In this document: positions 36,963 to 46,620 of the stretch, piece by piece
Numbering within the stretch: the stretch's first letter is position 1
Layout of the letters: every line of letters begins with the position of its first letter
From: Siphonodentalium dalli
Lineage: Eukaryota > Mollusca > Scaphopoda > Gadilida > Siphonodentaliidae
Reading direction: 5' to 3'
Length of the DNA stretch: 64,000 nt
NCBI GenBank assembly: GCA_032622095.1
Contig: CP136068.1
Span: forward strand, 3,943,314-4,007,313
Made by a program: the position numbers and the translations under genes
Notes under the pieces: model-generated
Database searches by the model: none
The model's input: the letters and a program-made list of their open reading frames with translations, nothing else
Told to the model about the DNA's origin: nothing

Positions 36963-37493
36963 GTGCTGTCTCGTTGGATAGCGCGAACATTAACTGGAAT
37001 TAGGTTCCCCCGGAGATTTATCAGCTTCTTATGCAGCAGGACTCTCAGTTAAAGAAACTACAGTCTCAGATACACCACCTCTTAGTATCTCAACCTGACA
37101 ATGATAATTCGATTGGTCAGAAATCTAATGCGAGTAATTCTCGGAATTCATCGGAGATGCAGCATGGCGTTGACACTTGTTCCATCGGAATAAAAACAAC
37201 GCTGTTTTATCCTGAGAAACCTTCCCATAATTCAGTGTCGCTGCAGACGAGTCCGAGGAGCATGTCTGCGAAAAGTGTGATCAGAGGCTTCAGTGCCGGA
37301 ACAATTCCCACAGATATCCGACATCGAGACGCACTCCCGCTAAACTCGACGGGTCGAGATGAATCAGACTATGTTGATATGTCACAGGGTGACTTGGTGG
37401 CAGCGTCAATAATTTAGCTTTCGCGAAAACAGTTGATAGTTCACAATCGGACATGATCGTCGATTTACCAAGTTATCAGTCGTCTCCCAAAAG
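36963..37493 (+). pseudogene. STIL: STIL relict exon 2, copy 1 (coiled coil)
   Basis: Acceptor TTGTTTTAG, donor AAAAG/GTAAAT. The frame continues exon 1 in phase (SSAG/GAVSLDSANINWN), then TAG at 37001-37003, where copy 2 has CAG. It resumes as VPPEIYQLLMQQDSQLKKL, the STIL coiled-coil segment that mediates oligomerisation and PLK4 contact in the family. A 1-bp deletion near 37404 (copy 2 has GCAGCTGTCAAT) ends the frame prematurely; beyond it, the frame of copy 2 gives DLPSYQSSPKR at the donor. The open stretch from 37031 to 37417 is 128 codons. Confidence 0.87.
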
Positions 37494-37729
37494 GTAAATT
37501 ATATTTATATCGGGGGTAAATTCTATTTATGTCACTTGTGCCTGCTATACGTCATGTACCGTCAGTGATCATTGTTCAGCCCCGGGAATTGATTTTGTGA
37601 TTTTTAGACAAGTATGGTCATATTTTTAAGAAATGAGGATTATCCAATCAGTTGGTTTGTAAGCATCTATCTTGATTCATGCTTTGAGTTTTCACCCTAA
37701 TTATCATCCATATTCCATATATCTTTCAG

Positions 37730-37808
37730 ATCCTTGGATTCCGGAACCAGTCAAGCAGGTTCCTGTCCTAGTCATGTGAGTGCCAGTATGTGTAACCAAG
37801 ACGACGAT
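37730..37808 (+). pseudogene. STIL: STIL relict exon 3, copy 1
   Basis: 79 bp between ATATCTTTCAG and GTAAGT. The frame follows exon 2 in phase (AG/A TCC TTG) and reads SLDSGTSQAGSCPSHVSA then SMCNQDDD without a stop. Intact in this copy. Confidence 0.85.
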
Positions 37809-38589
37809 GTAAGTTGCTCTCATATATTTGCAAGGCTTGAACTATGGGCTTGTTCCAGAATCAAATGAGTCCAATATGAAACAATGTCAATAGTTAGGTT
37901 CAATATGAACCTATCTGTACCACAGACCCATGGGGAAAAATAGCAGGAAACCAATATTTTACTTTACCAGTGACAAGGTTCACAAGTCTGATTTTGGGAA
38001 AAAACACACCATCTTTCATATTTCTCATAGATTCTCAAAATCATTGAACTCAGTTATGATATATTTCAGCGTATCTTATCGGCCATGAAATTTCCTTTCT
38101 TTTGGTGTATTGTTCCATAGAATCAAACGAAGGAAAGCGAGACTTGGTACCTAAAAATTGCAATATTTACTTGAAATTTGGGAGTAAAACGGGTTGTCAG
38201 TCTCCCTGTCCGCCTAATATCCTCAATCATTCTAAAACATTGTCAACTCAGCTAAAATATGCCACAGTGTTTGTTATAGGGCTTAAAATTTTCTTTCGTT
38301 TGATATATAAATTGACAAGGTCAATTTAAGCGACGTCGACATATCTTAATCTTATGGGAAATTCGCAAGTTCGCAATTGAGATCGTAATAACTGAATTGG
38401 TATCCATGTATAATCACTACTTACCGGACAGGGAAACAGATGACCGCTTTTCGTTGGTAGGTTTTTCTAGTTTTCGATTTTATATCTCCATCTTCCCTTC
38501 GTTTGATACTCTCGAATTATATATCAAAAGAAAGGACATTTCACAAACATCTTATTCCCAAAATTTGGATAAACATACAGATGGATAAT

Positions 38590-38730
38590 AAAAATGTAAT
38601 TATACAATGTTGTGTACAGTATGTGTTTTTCTTGTACGTGTCCAGGTTGTGGTGAAGTCATATTGACTTTTCACCACAACCTGGACTCATACAAGAAAAA
38701 CACATACTGTACACAACATTGTATAATAAC
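38590..38730 (-). mobile_element. Foldback MITE, perfect hairpin type
   Basis: Two ~57-bp inverted arms (TTATACAATGTTGTGTACAG.. and ..CTGTACACAACATTGTATAA) around the short loop GTCATATTGACTTTT. A related copy lies at 56255-56365. Flanking DNA at 38548-38600 is also shared inverted with 56355-56430. Copy 2 of the STIL duplication lacks the hairpin. Confidence 0.85.
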
Positions 38731-38827
38731 TTTATATAGTATTCCATGGATTGACAGATTATGATTAAATTATATATCCTGACATGTAGATTTGTAGACA
38801 GATGACAAAATTTCATATCTTTATATT

Positions 38828-38840
38828 GGGGGGGGGGGGG
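38828..38840 (+). repeat. G run (13) in intron
   Basis: Poly-G with following TGGGGTGGGG. The same position in copy 2 (45833-45846) is shorter. Confidence 0.9.
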
Positions 38841-39059
38841 TGGGGTGGGGTACAAGATTGTCCATCTAGCTGTCCGGGCTTATTTCTAAGAAATACGGAA
38901 TACAACGGTATGTTATAAATTCCCTGCAATCCCTGTTTCTTCTATAATCTATAAATAGAGTTATCTGCCCTATGAATTTCGAGCTCAGACTAGAGTTACT
39001 TTCCCTGGTATGTGAATATCTAAGTAAATAGAGTTATCTCTCTTGGTCTTTCTCCACAG

Positions 39060-39133
39060 AGTGACAGTGACAACTCAGAAGATGAAGCCGCTGTGACCGC
39101 TGACTATCAGAAAGATTACTACGATAATTACAG
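39060..39133 (+). pseudogene. STIL: STIL relict exon 4, copy 1 (acidic)
   Basis: 74 bp between TTTCTCCACAG and GTCAGA. Reads SDSDNSEDEAAVTADYQK then DYYDNY, open throughout, leaving two bases at the donor. Confidence 0.83.
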
Positions 39134-39235
39134 GTCAGATTAACCCACAGAGAGCCTCAAACAGATGGAAGCATGCACTATGGAGTGTTGTTTGCTCCAG
39201 TATATGTGGGGGTCTATTGGTCAGTTTATCTATAC
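39134..39235 (+). repeat. Donor-adjacent inverted-end repeat
   Basis: Begins at the splice donor: AACCCACAGAGAGCCTC on the left and an altered GGGGGTCTATTGGTCAG on the right. It is an inverted-end unit of about 90 bp with GATGGAAGCATGCACTA inside. The donor sequence GTCAG occurs again at its far end (39229). Confidence 0.75.
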
Positions 39236-39299
39236 AATAAAACACTACTTTGTTTGTTTATCTGTCCGACTATGGGCGACCAAACAGCTGGACCCTCGG

Positions 39300-40130
39300 A
39301 GATGAACATTTTTACACAGAGGTAAATTGACAGGGGAGTGTCATGGGATAGGTGCTGTTGACATCAGATGTCTTACAATGGCACTAATAATTAATTTAAT
39401 TAAATATTTAAACTGTCCAGATAAGTGCGACCAAACGGCTGGACATTTGAAGCTGAAAATTATTATATACCAAAAATTGTTGAAATCTGGTTATTGAAAA
39501 TTTATTCACAGGAGTATATTGACACGAGGAGTGTCATGGGATAGGTGCTGTTCATATCAGATGATTTAAAGGGGCACTATAAACAATTCTAATCGAATAA
39601 TCAATCATATTCCCAAAATAATTTAACCCTGTTGCTGGAAATTGCTATACAGGGATAAATTGACACAGGAAGTTCCATTAGATTATAAGTGCCATTTACT
39701 CGGAAGTGGAACGTAAAATATCATATGTGAACAATAAAGAGCGTTGCTTATCAGCTTATATGATATGTAGGAAAATTGGTATGCAGGGTTCACCTGACCA
39801 GGGGAATATCATGGGATAGGGACTGATCAATTATATTAACATAGATGATCAATGAATAGCGCTTATGATCAGCTCAGAAAAAATGTGGGAAAATTGGCGC
39901 GCAGAGGTAATTTGATATGGAGAGAGTCATTAGATAGGTGTTGCTGACCTCAGATGAATTGAAGAGCCACTAATAATTAATAATAAAGAGTGTTTCTTCA
40001 CCTGAGCAACACCAGGTACCCCATCAAAAATAAAAATCTCAATTTATGGTACTTGAAAGGCCACTAATAAGTTACTCATTCTTCACCTAAGCAACGCCGG
40101 CTACTCCAGCTGGTTTAGTGTAGTAAAAAT
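39300..40130 (+). repeat. Diverged intronic tandem repeat
   Basis: Four to five loose units with GAGTGTCATGGGATAGGTGC, CATCAGATG and AATAAAGAGCGTT. The counterpart in copy 2 is 46230-48880. Confidence 0.7.
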
Positions 40131-40257
40131 CTCAAAACTGTGACAGGATATATGACATTAAAAATATTTGAATTTGGGGTCCGAATCATACCGGCGATGT
40201 CGACATTATATCAAATCCCAAATATAAATTTATAGAGCCCTAAATGTGCCCCAGAGC

Positions 40258-40705
40258 CAAGCCTTGGAATAGTGTGTCTGACATTTGCTGAATGAGGTCC
40301 CCAGAGGGTTAATTTAGTGATATTATCCTGCACAGTGAGCTAGCGTCACCAACTTCACCCTCTGCAGACCTCATTCGGCTTAGGCCTCAACTGATATGGG
40401 AGACCTAGGTTCAGATTGAAGTCCCCCAGTTTGAGGTTGCTGATTCTCACCCATTAAACACCTCGATTACACCTGTCGATTAAGCAATTTATCTCCTTCT
40501 AATTAGGGGATATAAAAACTGAACAGAAGGGAAAAAGTAACTAAAAACAATATTTATTTGAGACTAGAATTACTTTCCAGTAGATGAGGCCTAAGCAGAA
40601 TGAGTCACTAGATGGTTAATTTAGTGATGCTAACCCGCTGTGTGGGGTAGCGTCACTCAATTCACCCACTGGGGATCTCATTCTGCAAATGTCAGACACT
40701 ATTTG
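40258..40705 (+). mobile_element. Non-autonomous element whose terminal repeats are themselves hairpins
   Basis: The ends are inverted: TGTCTGACATTTGCTGAATG on the left and CATTCTGCAAATGTCAGACA on the right. Each ~110-bp end is a hairpin of its own (GTCCCCAGAGGGTTAATTTA versus TTCACCCTCTG..GACCTC). The middle has GGCTTAGGCCTCAACTG / GAGGCCTAAGC. Copy 2 has it at 49057-49420, so it predates the duplication. Confidence 0.75.
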
Positions 40706-40896
40706 CCCAGATCACCATGAGGTTACTCATGCATCCATTACCCTTTCAGTCCAGATCACCACGAGGTTATACTCACACATCCATTACCCTTTCAGCCCAG
40801 ATCACCATGAGGTTACTCACGCATCCATTACCATTTCACACAAATATAAAGGAAATATTGAATCGTCACTCTGACAGCACTGACGGTGACATCCAG

Positions 40897-41029
40897 CCCG
40901 CGGCTCATCAGATTCATCACAACCACAAACTCCGCCCACAGAACAGCTGGCCCAGGATATCTGTTATGAATTACCGACAACTGTCAAAGAAACTGCTGAT
41001 CTTCTCGACAATATCCACTCATTTATCAA
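40897..41029 (+). pseudogene. STIL: STIL relict exon 5, copy 1
   Basis: Donor TTTATCAA/GTGAGT. The frame ending in phase with exon 6 reads SSDSSQPQTPPTEQLAQDI then CYELPTTVKETADLLDNI and HSFI, without a stop. The 5' border is not clear: the best AG (CATCCAG, 40896) does not keep phase, in either copy. There are longer frames in the region, but they are out of register and lack resemblance to STIL. Confidence 0.75.
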
Positions 41030-41150
41030 GTGAGTTCATGCGTTAGTAACCCACAGGAAGCCTCACACAGATGGAGGCCTGTACTACAGAGTGTCGTCGG
41101 CTCCAGTGTATATGGGGCTCTCTGTGGGTACATATTTATCAAGTAAGTTC
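41022..41150 (+). repeat. Duplicated splice donor flanking an inverted-end repeat
   Basis: The exon end and donor ATTTATCAAGTGAGTTCAT recurs at about 41129 as ATTTATCAAGTAAGTTCAT. Between them lies the same ACCCACAGGAAGCC..GGGGCTCTCTGTGGGT unit as at 39134. Confidence 0.82.
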
Positions 41151-41215
41151 ATTAGTAATAATTCCTACCTGCAAACAATATTTTCTCAACAATCATTCAA
41201 TATCTACTAAATAAA

Positions 41216-41296
41216 CAGGCGACCTGATTTTCATATTGTTCTGAGTGTATTCGTAAATCGGATACGCTTATAACAATATGGAAATCAGGTTGCGTA
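41216..41296. mobile_element. Small foldback element
   Basis: CGACCTGATTTTCATATTGTT and AACAATATGGAAATCAGGTT form an ~80-bp hairpin. Copy 2 has it at about 49847-49922. Confidence 0.8.
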
Positions 41297-41439
41297 ATAT
41301 CTACTAATATAATATCATTCGATAATAAACCCAAGTTTTGAATACATTAATAAATCGACAAAGTCAAGGAATCATAATAGCTTTTAATTTCAACAAATTG
41401 ATGAGTTGAGTAATGTGATATTTTTGTCATTAGGCACTG

Positions 41440-41770
41440 CATAAATTTGATATAGGAAGGTACATGTATATTTGATATAGCAAGGTGCCTGTAACTATGA
41501 TATAGGAAGGTACATGTATATTTGATATAGGAAGGTACCTGTATATTTGATATAGGAAGGTACCTGTATATTTGATATAGGAAGGTACCTGTATATTTTA
41601 TATAGGAAGGTACCTGTATATTTGATATAGGAAGGTACCTGTATATTTGATATAGGAAGGTACATGTATATTTGATATAGGAAGGTACATGTATATTTGA
41701 TATACGAAGGTACCTGTATATTTGATATAGGAAGGTACCTGTATATTTGATATAGGAAGGTACCTGTAAA
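41440..41770 (+). repeat. 25-bp minisatellite, about 13 units
   Basis: Units TTTGATATAGGAAGGTACCT plus GTATA, spaced exactly 25 bp. Copy 2 has only about two units (50055-50110), so the array grew after the duplication. The minus-strand frame that reads as repeated YIKYTGTFLYQ is a by-product. Confidence 0.95.
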
Positions 41771-42173
41771 TTTTGAAAACATCAGGTTGAATCCTCCTTT
41801 TCATAAATATATTAGACACCATGCTTATTCTGGCCAATCGGCTTCATAATCGGGCCATATGTAGATGAGCTCACAAACAAGAGCGCAAAAAAAGAAATAT
41901 TTCAGAATTACTCTCTAATTACTCGCTAGTCGTTATAAAATAGATAATGACGAATAGTTGATCATTATGCATAGATAAATTATCAGCCGTCAAGTCAGCT
42001 TTGAGCACTACTTGTGGAATCCTATGCTGACACACCCGTGGCAACATCCATTCCATTGTTCTGATAAATGGGCTAAATTTGTCAGATTTTCAAATTTGTG
42101 TTCCCCTTGTCTCTAGTATAACATCACTGACTTAAAGTGGCCTAACCGCAAACACGAGGTGGTTCCTCTGTCA

Positions 42174-42280
42174 TCCACTGTCGAGTGAGGATAGTGGGCT
42201 GAGCGTGACCCCCAGTCCTAATATATTGGACGCTAACATCTCTGAATCATCTGTGCCGAATCTGACTGCCAGTTCAGTAG
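42174..42280 (+). pseudogene. STIL: STIL relict exon 1, copy 2 (3' part only)
   Basis: Starts at the duplication breakpoint and so has no acceptor. Reads SSEDSGLSVTPSPNILDAN then SESSVPNLTASSV up to the GTTAGT donor, open. Lacks the four codons ERPT seen in copy 1. Confidence 0.8.
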
Positions 42281-42649
42281 GTTAGTATATAACATCTGTG
42301 AATCGTATGTGCCAAATCTGACCACTAGATCAGCAGGGCACTATATAACATCTCTGATGGCAATGTAACAAGAATTTCAGGAGTGTTTTATATTAAAATC
42401 ATTGCAAAACAATAAATGTTGATTAAAAAAGCTGAGAATAATATCACTTGTGTTTGTGTCTGGGTATGTAATAAATATAGAGACTGTATACTCCCTATAG
42501 CCCAGAGAAAAAATACCTTACAGTTTGTTCATTGCATTCAATAAAATCTTTTCTATTAAAATAAACGTTTTCAATGTCACAGAATGCATTGATTTCTCAG
42601 TTAAAGCGCTGAGTTTATTACAGTTTATATGTGTATATACAGTTTTACT

Positions 42650-43100
42650 AAGACAAACAAATTAATCTTAGCTCAATCTTGCAGATAAAATATAAGAGAT
42701 GAAACCTATAAGAACATCACCATGTCAAAATAAAAACAATATATTAAAACAAGAATTCACATCAGAGATGTTGGGTCGAATTGCTTCGCCTAAGTTATTG
42801 TGCTCAACGATAACGAAAATTAACTAATTAAGGGCCATAACTCCACCCGTAACCTGGCCAGTTTTCGAACTCAATAAAGGCATTGTTGAGCAAGTATCAT
42901 ACACCAAATATCAACAATACAGATAATAATTTGTCCACCCACAATACACCGACCTGGCCAGTTTCCGAACTTGATCATGAAATTGTAGGTCAAGTCTCAT
43001 ATACTGAGAATATACCAAAGAATCCATTTGATATTTGTTCATTTTGGAGACACCTGAAGCCCACATGCCCGCACTCCAAACTATAGGTATTTTGGAAAAC
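42650..43100 (+). repeat. 161-bp-type repeat, copy 2
   Basis: Counterpart of 36240-36720, with ATTAAGGGCCATAACTCC and CTGGCCAGTTTCCGAAC. Confidence 0.7.
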
Positions 43101-43300
43101 CCAACCAAAAAATTAAATTGTAAGCCTGCCTACCGACTTTTTTCTGACATGGAACCCCGACCAGACATTTAATTTTCTTGGACCAATGTACAACAGTACA
43201 GTCATTATGCATCTCGTTGATGTCTCATTGGATCGAACAGTAACTGGATTCAGGTTCCCCCAGTGATTTATCAGTACAATCATTATGTGTCATGTTTTAG

Positions 43301-43805
43301 GTGCTGTCTCGTTGGATAGCGCGAACATTAACTGGAATCAGGTTCCCCGGAGATTTATCAGCTTCTTATGCAGCAGGACTCTCAGTTAAAGAAACTACAG
43401 TCTCAGATACACCACCTCTTAGTATCTCAACCTGACAATTCTCGCAATGATAATTCAATTGGTCAGAAATCTAATGCGAGTAATTCATCGGAGATGCAGC
43501 ATGGCGTTGACACTTGTTTCATCGGAATAAACACAATGCTGTTTTATCCTGAGAAACCTTCCAATAATTCAGTGTTGCTGCAGACGAGTCCGATGAGCAT
43601 ATGTCTGCGAAAGGTGTGATCAGAGGCTCCGACATCGAGGCGCACTCCCGCTAAACTCAATGGATCGAGATGAATGAGACTATGTTGATATGTCACAGGG
43701 TGACTTGCTGGCAGCTGTCAATAATTTAGCTTTCGAGAAAACAGTTGATAGTTCACAATTGGACATGATTGTCGATTTACCAAGTTATCAGTCGTCTCCC
43801 AAAAG
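43301..43805 (+). pseudogene. STIL: STIL relict exon 2, copy 2 (coiled coil)
   Basis: Acceptor CATGTTTTAG, donor AAAAG/GTAAAT. Reads AVSLDSANINWNQVP with CAG where copy 1 has a stop. A 1-bp loss in the C run at 43345-43348 then shifts the frame ahead of the coiled coil. The 83-codon frame from 43368 carries QQDSQLKKLQSQIHHLL. A 2-bp insertion near 43600 and a deletion of about 45 bp near 43628 break it again. The end reads AAVNNLAFEKTVDSSQLD and DLPSYQSSPKR. The residues NSRN sit at a different place than in copy 1, as if each copy lost one of two original repeats. Confidence 0.87.
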
Positions 43806-44032
43806 GTAAATTATATTTATATTAGCGTAAATTTAATTTATGTCACTTGTGCTTGCTAAGCCTTGCTATACGTCATGTACCGTCAGTACTCATTGTTTAG
43901 CCCCGGAAAATGAGATGATTTTGTGATTTGTATGGAAGTATGGTCAGATTTATTGAGAAATGAGGATTTTTATCCAATCATTCCGTGTGTAAGCAACTAT
44001 CTTGAGCATGCTGTGAGTTTGTTTCCCTAATC

Positions 44033-44616
44033 ATACCCCCACTTTCGAAGAAAATGGGGGGTATACTGGATTGACTGCGTCTGTCCGTCCGTCCGTCCGT
44101 CACGCTTTCTCCGTCCGTTTGTCCGTCCGTCCGTTGGTCCGACCTCATAACTCAAACAATTATGAACCGATTTCAATACTTTTTTGTATGCAATCTCCTT
44201 AGGATGGTCTCTCCGCCTCTTTTTCGACTTATTTTGACTTAGAAAATTCTGTCCGACTTAATAACTTTAACAAATATGAACCGATTTCAATAATTTTTGG
44301 TATACAACTATACATGTTTCTCATAATACCCTCTCTACATGATGTGGCTAGGGATTGGCTCAGACTGTTTTTCGTAATATTACACCTCATTTTCGACTTA
44401 TTTTGACTTAGAAAATTATGTCTGACTTAATAACTTTAAAAAATATGAACCGATTTGAATAAATTTTTTTTTACAAGCTTCTTGTGACACCATATCAATA
44501 TTATTAGTTCGAATTTTTCTTTAAAGTTAAAAATCTTTTTTGTTGAGTTTACGGATAATGCGGGTTGAATTTGCCAAGGTGGGGATATGCTAGCACTCGA
44601 GTGCACACCTCTTGTT
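44033..44616 (+). mobile_element. AT-CCCCC/CTCTTGTT element (copy i), with an inferred empty site
   Basis: ATACCCCCACTTTCGAAG..GGGGGGTAT hairpin, GTCCGTCCGTCCGTC tracts, three units with GAACCGATTTCAATA. The 3' end has GGGGATATGCTAGC, the palindrome GCACTCGAGTGC and then ACACCTCTTGTT. Copy 1 of the STIL duplication lacks it: CTAATTATC/ATCCATATTCC there against CTAATC/ATGCTCCATTTTCC around the element here. No target duplication is needed to explain the join. It sits 27 bp before exon 3's acceptor. Confidence 0.85.
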
Positions 44617-44643
44617 ATGCTCCATTTTCCGTATTTCTTTCAG

Positions 44644-44717
44644 ATCCTTGAATACCGACCCAGTCAAAGAGTTTCCTTTCCTAGTCCTATGATTACCAGT
44701 ATGTGCAACCAAGACAA
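44644..44717 (+). pseudogene. STIL: STIL relict exon 3, copy 2
   Basis: Acceptor TTTCTTTCAG is kept. A 1-bp deletion after TCCTTGAATACCG shifts the frame, and the donor GTAAGT present in copy 1 is deleted (AACCAAGACAACTCGCAG here). Not spliceable at this end. Confidence 0.8.
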
Positions 44718-44936
44718 CTCGCAGATATTCGCAAGGTTTGAACTATGGCCTTATTCCAGAATCAAATGAGTCCAATATGAACCAATGTGAATATTTAGGT
44801 TCAATATGAACCCATGTGCATGAGGATATATTGAAGTATAATAATTGGTATTATCTCTATATATAAAAGAATAGGATCTGTCTATCATGTGCTCGAAGCA
44901 CACACAGCGGCCGCAAGCTGCTAACACACAGAGGGG

Positions 44937-45305
44937 CCATTGGTTGTCACACATTTAGCCACTGAATACTATAAAACCATTGGTTGTCATATATTTAGAC
45001 ATGGAATACTAAAAAACATTGGTTGTCATATATTTAGACATGGAATACTAAAAAACATTGGTGTCATACATTTAACCACGGAATACTATAAAACCATTGG
45101 GATGTCATACATTTAGACATGGAATACTATAAAACCATTGGTTGTCACACATTTAGCCACAGAATACTATAAAACCATTGGTTGTCACACATTTAGTCAC
45201 AGAATACTATAAAACCATTGGTTGTCACAAATTTAGCCATATAATACTATAAAACCATTGGTTGTCACACATTTAGCCACAGAATATTATAAAACCATTT
45301 ATTAA
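44937..45305 (+). repeat. 40-bp minisatellite, about nine units
   Basis: Units with CCATTGGTTGTCACACATTT and GAATACTATAAAA, 40 bp apart. Absent from STIL copy 1, so it expanded after the duplication. Confidence 0.93.
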
Positions 45306-45402
45306 CAATTAGCCGAAACAGGCTCCCATCAGGAGCCTTTTTTTTCAGTTAGTAGTTAATAAATTGTTTATAGTATTCCGTGGATTGACAGATTATGATT
45401 AA

Positions 45403-45768
45403 AGACATATTATGGACTTTCGGGTGCGTGAAACTGATACATTAGTACTCAGGCGCTATGCCAACCGGGGGAAAGTAGCATACTACTAACATCACCCAAA
45501 AGCTGAAAGAAATCAACCATACAACTCCATAGAAAACACCGTCCGAACTACGCTCATTTGTAACTATTTACATCTCGATTTGGGACGCAACAATCGGCGG
45601 TAAACTAACGAAAATGATACCGCCATCGATATTGATTGCATTTAATAAGTATATAAGACTGACGGTGTGTGTTGTAAATTTGGATTAATATTCGTAAAAA
45701 ATAACTACTTTGGGTAAGATTATTCTCCATTTCTAATTGATCACCCACCCGGAGTGTTCCACATCATT
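45403..45768. mobile_element. 366-bp insertion flanked by TTAA duplications
   Basis: Copy 1 reads GATTATGATTAAATTATATATCC without interruption (38757-38781, split by position). Here the same sequence is split, with TTAA at 45399-45402 and again at 45769-45772. The ends are loosely inverted (TATGGACTTTCGGGTG and CACCCGGAGTGTTCCACAT). TTAA duplication is the hallmark of piggyBac-type insertion, but these ends do not show the usual CCC start, so the class is tentative. No ORF. Confidence 0.75.
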
Positions 45769-46015
45769 TTAAATTATATATCCTCACTTTTAGATTTGTA
45801 GACATATGTCACAATTTCATATTTCAATATTGGGGAGGGGGTGGGGTACTAGATTGTCCATCTAGCTGTCTGTCTGGGCTTATATCTAATCCTGTTTCCG
45901 CTATAATATATAAATAGAGTTATTTGCCCTTTGAATTTCAATCTAGCTAGAGTTATTTTCCCTGGTATGTGAATATCTAAGTAAATGAGTTATCTCTCAT
46001 GGTCTTTCTCCACAG

Positions 46016-46080
46016 AGTGACAGTGACAACTCAGGATATGAAGCTGCTGTGACCAGAAGGATTACTACGATAAATTACTG
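46016..46080 (+). pseudogene. STIL: STIL relict exon 4, copy 2
   Basis: 65 bp with both splice sites. A 10-bp deletion (after GCTGTGACC) and a 1-bp insertion (GATAAATTAC) together remove nine bases, so the end is back in frame but the middle (TRRITTI) is unlike copy 1. Confidence 0.8.
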
Positions 46081-46190
46081 GTCAGTTTAACCCACAGAGA
46101 GCCTCAAATAGATGGAAGCATGCAATATGGAGTGTTGTTTGCTCCAGTTTATGTGGGGCTCTCTATGGGTCAGTTTATTTATACTAATAA
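46081..46190 (+). repeat. Donor-adjacent inverted-end repeat, copy 2
   Basis: Starts TGGTCAGTTTAACCCAC at the donor and ends GGCTCTCTATGGGTCAGTTTA, so GGTCAGTTTA stands on both sides. Confidence 0.78.
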
Positions 46191-46265
46191 AACTGTGTTT
46201 GTTTATCTATCCGGCTATGGGTGACCGAACAGCTTGAACCTCAGAGATGAATTTTTTTACACCAA

Positions 46266-46450
46266 GGTAAATTGACCTGGGGAGTGTCATGGGGTGCCAG
46301 TATCATGGGGTGCCATTAACATCAGATGTAAATTGACCTGGGGAGTGTCATGGGGTGCCATTAACATCAGATGTAAATTGACCCGGGGAGTGTCATGGGG
46401 TGCCATTAACATCAGATGTAAATTGACCTGGGGAGTGTCATGGAGTAGGT
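46266..46450 (+). repeat. 45-bp minisatellite, about four units
   Basis: Units TAAATTGACCTGGGGAGTG then TCATGGGGTGCC and ATTAACATCAG, 45 bp apart. They derive from the diverged intronic repeat and expanded only in copy 2. Confidence 0.92.
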
Positions 46451-46620
46451 ACAGTGGACATTAGATGTCTTAAAAGCATACTAATTTATTATATACCCAA
46501 AATGGATGAAATCTAGTCATTGAAAATTTATTCACAGGGGTATGCTGACCCGAGGAGTGTCATGGGATAGGTACTGTTGTTGTCATATGACTTGAAGGGA
46601 CACTAAAAACAAATCTAATT

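Larger units (their letters stand above)
32190..42173 (+). repeat. Tandem duplication inside STIL, copy 1
   Basis: Contains the end of exon 1 through exon 5 and following intron. It matches copy 2 (42174-50718) piece by piece: 32.2/42.2 kb, 37.0/43.4 kb, 37.7/44.6 kb, 39.1/46.0 kb and 40.9/49.5 kb. The offset changes because each copy has gained its own insertions. The right end (GTCTCTAGTATAACATCACTG to about 42173) matches the right end of copy 2 near 50655-50718. Confidence 0.9.

Noticed and set aside
40717-41046. Long open frames over STIL exon 5 (and 49304-49676 in copy 2)
   Set aside because: They are out of register with the exon phase. The frame that ends in phase with exon 6 gives the conserved peptide.
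41495-41837. Open frames with repeated YIKYTGTFLYQ
   Set aside because: A direct consequence of the 25-bp minisatellite; the other frame of the same repeat is equally open.
45310-45345. Hairpin GGCTCC-CATCA-GGAGCC followed by eight T, like a bacterial intrinsic terminator
   Set aside because: It lies in an intron of an animal gene next to a minisatellite. No transcription unit uses it, so chance is the simplest explanation.
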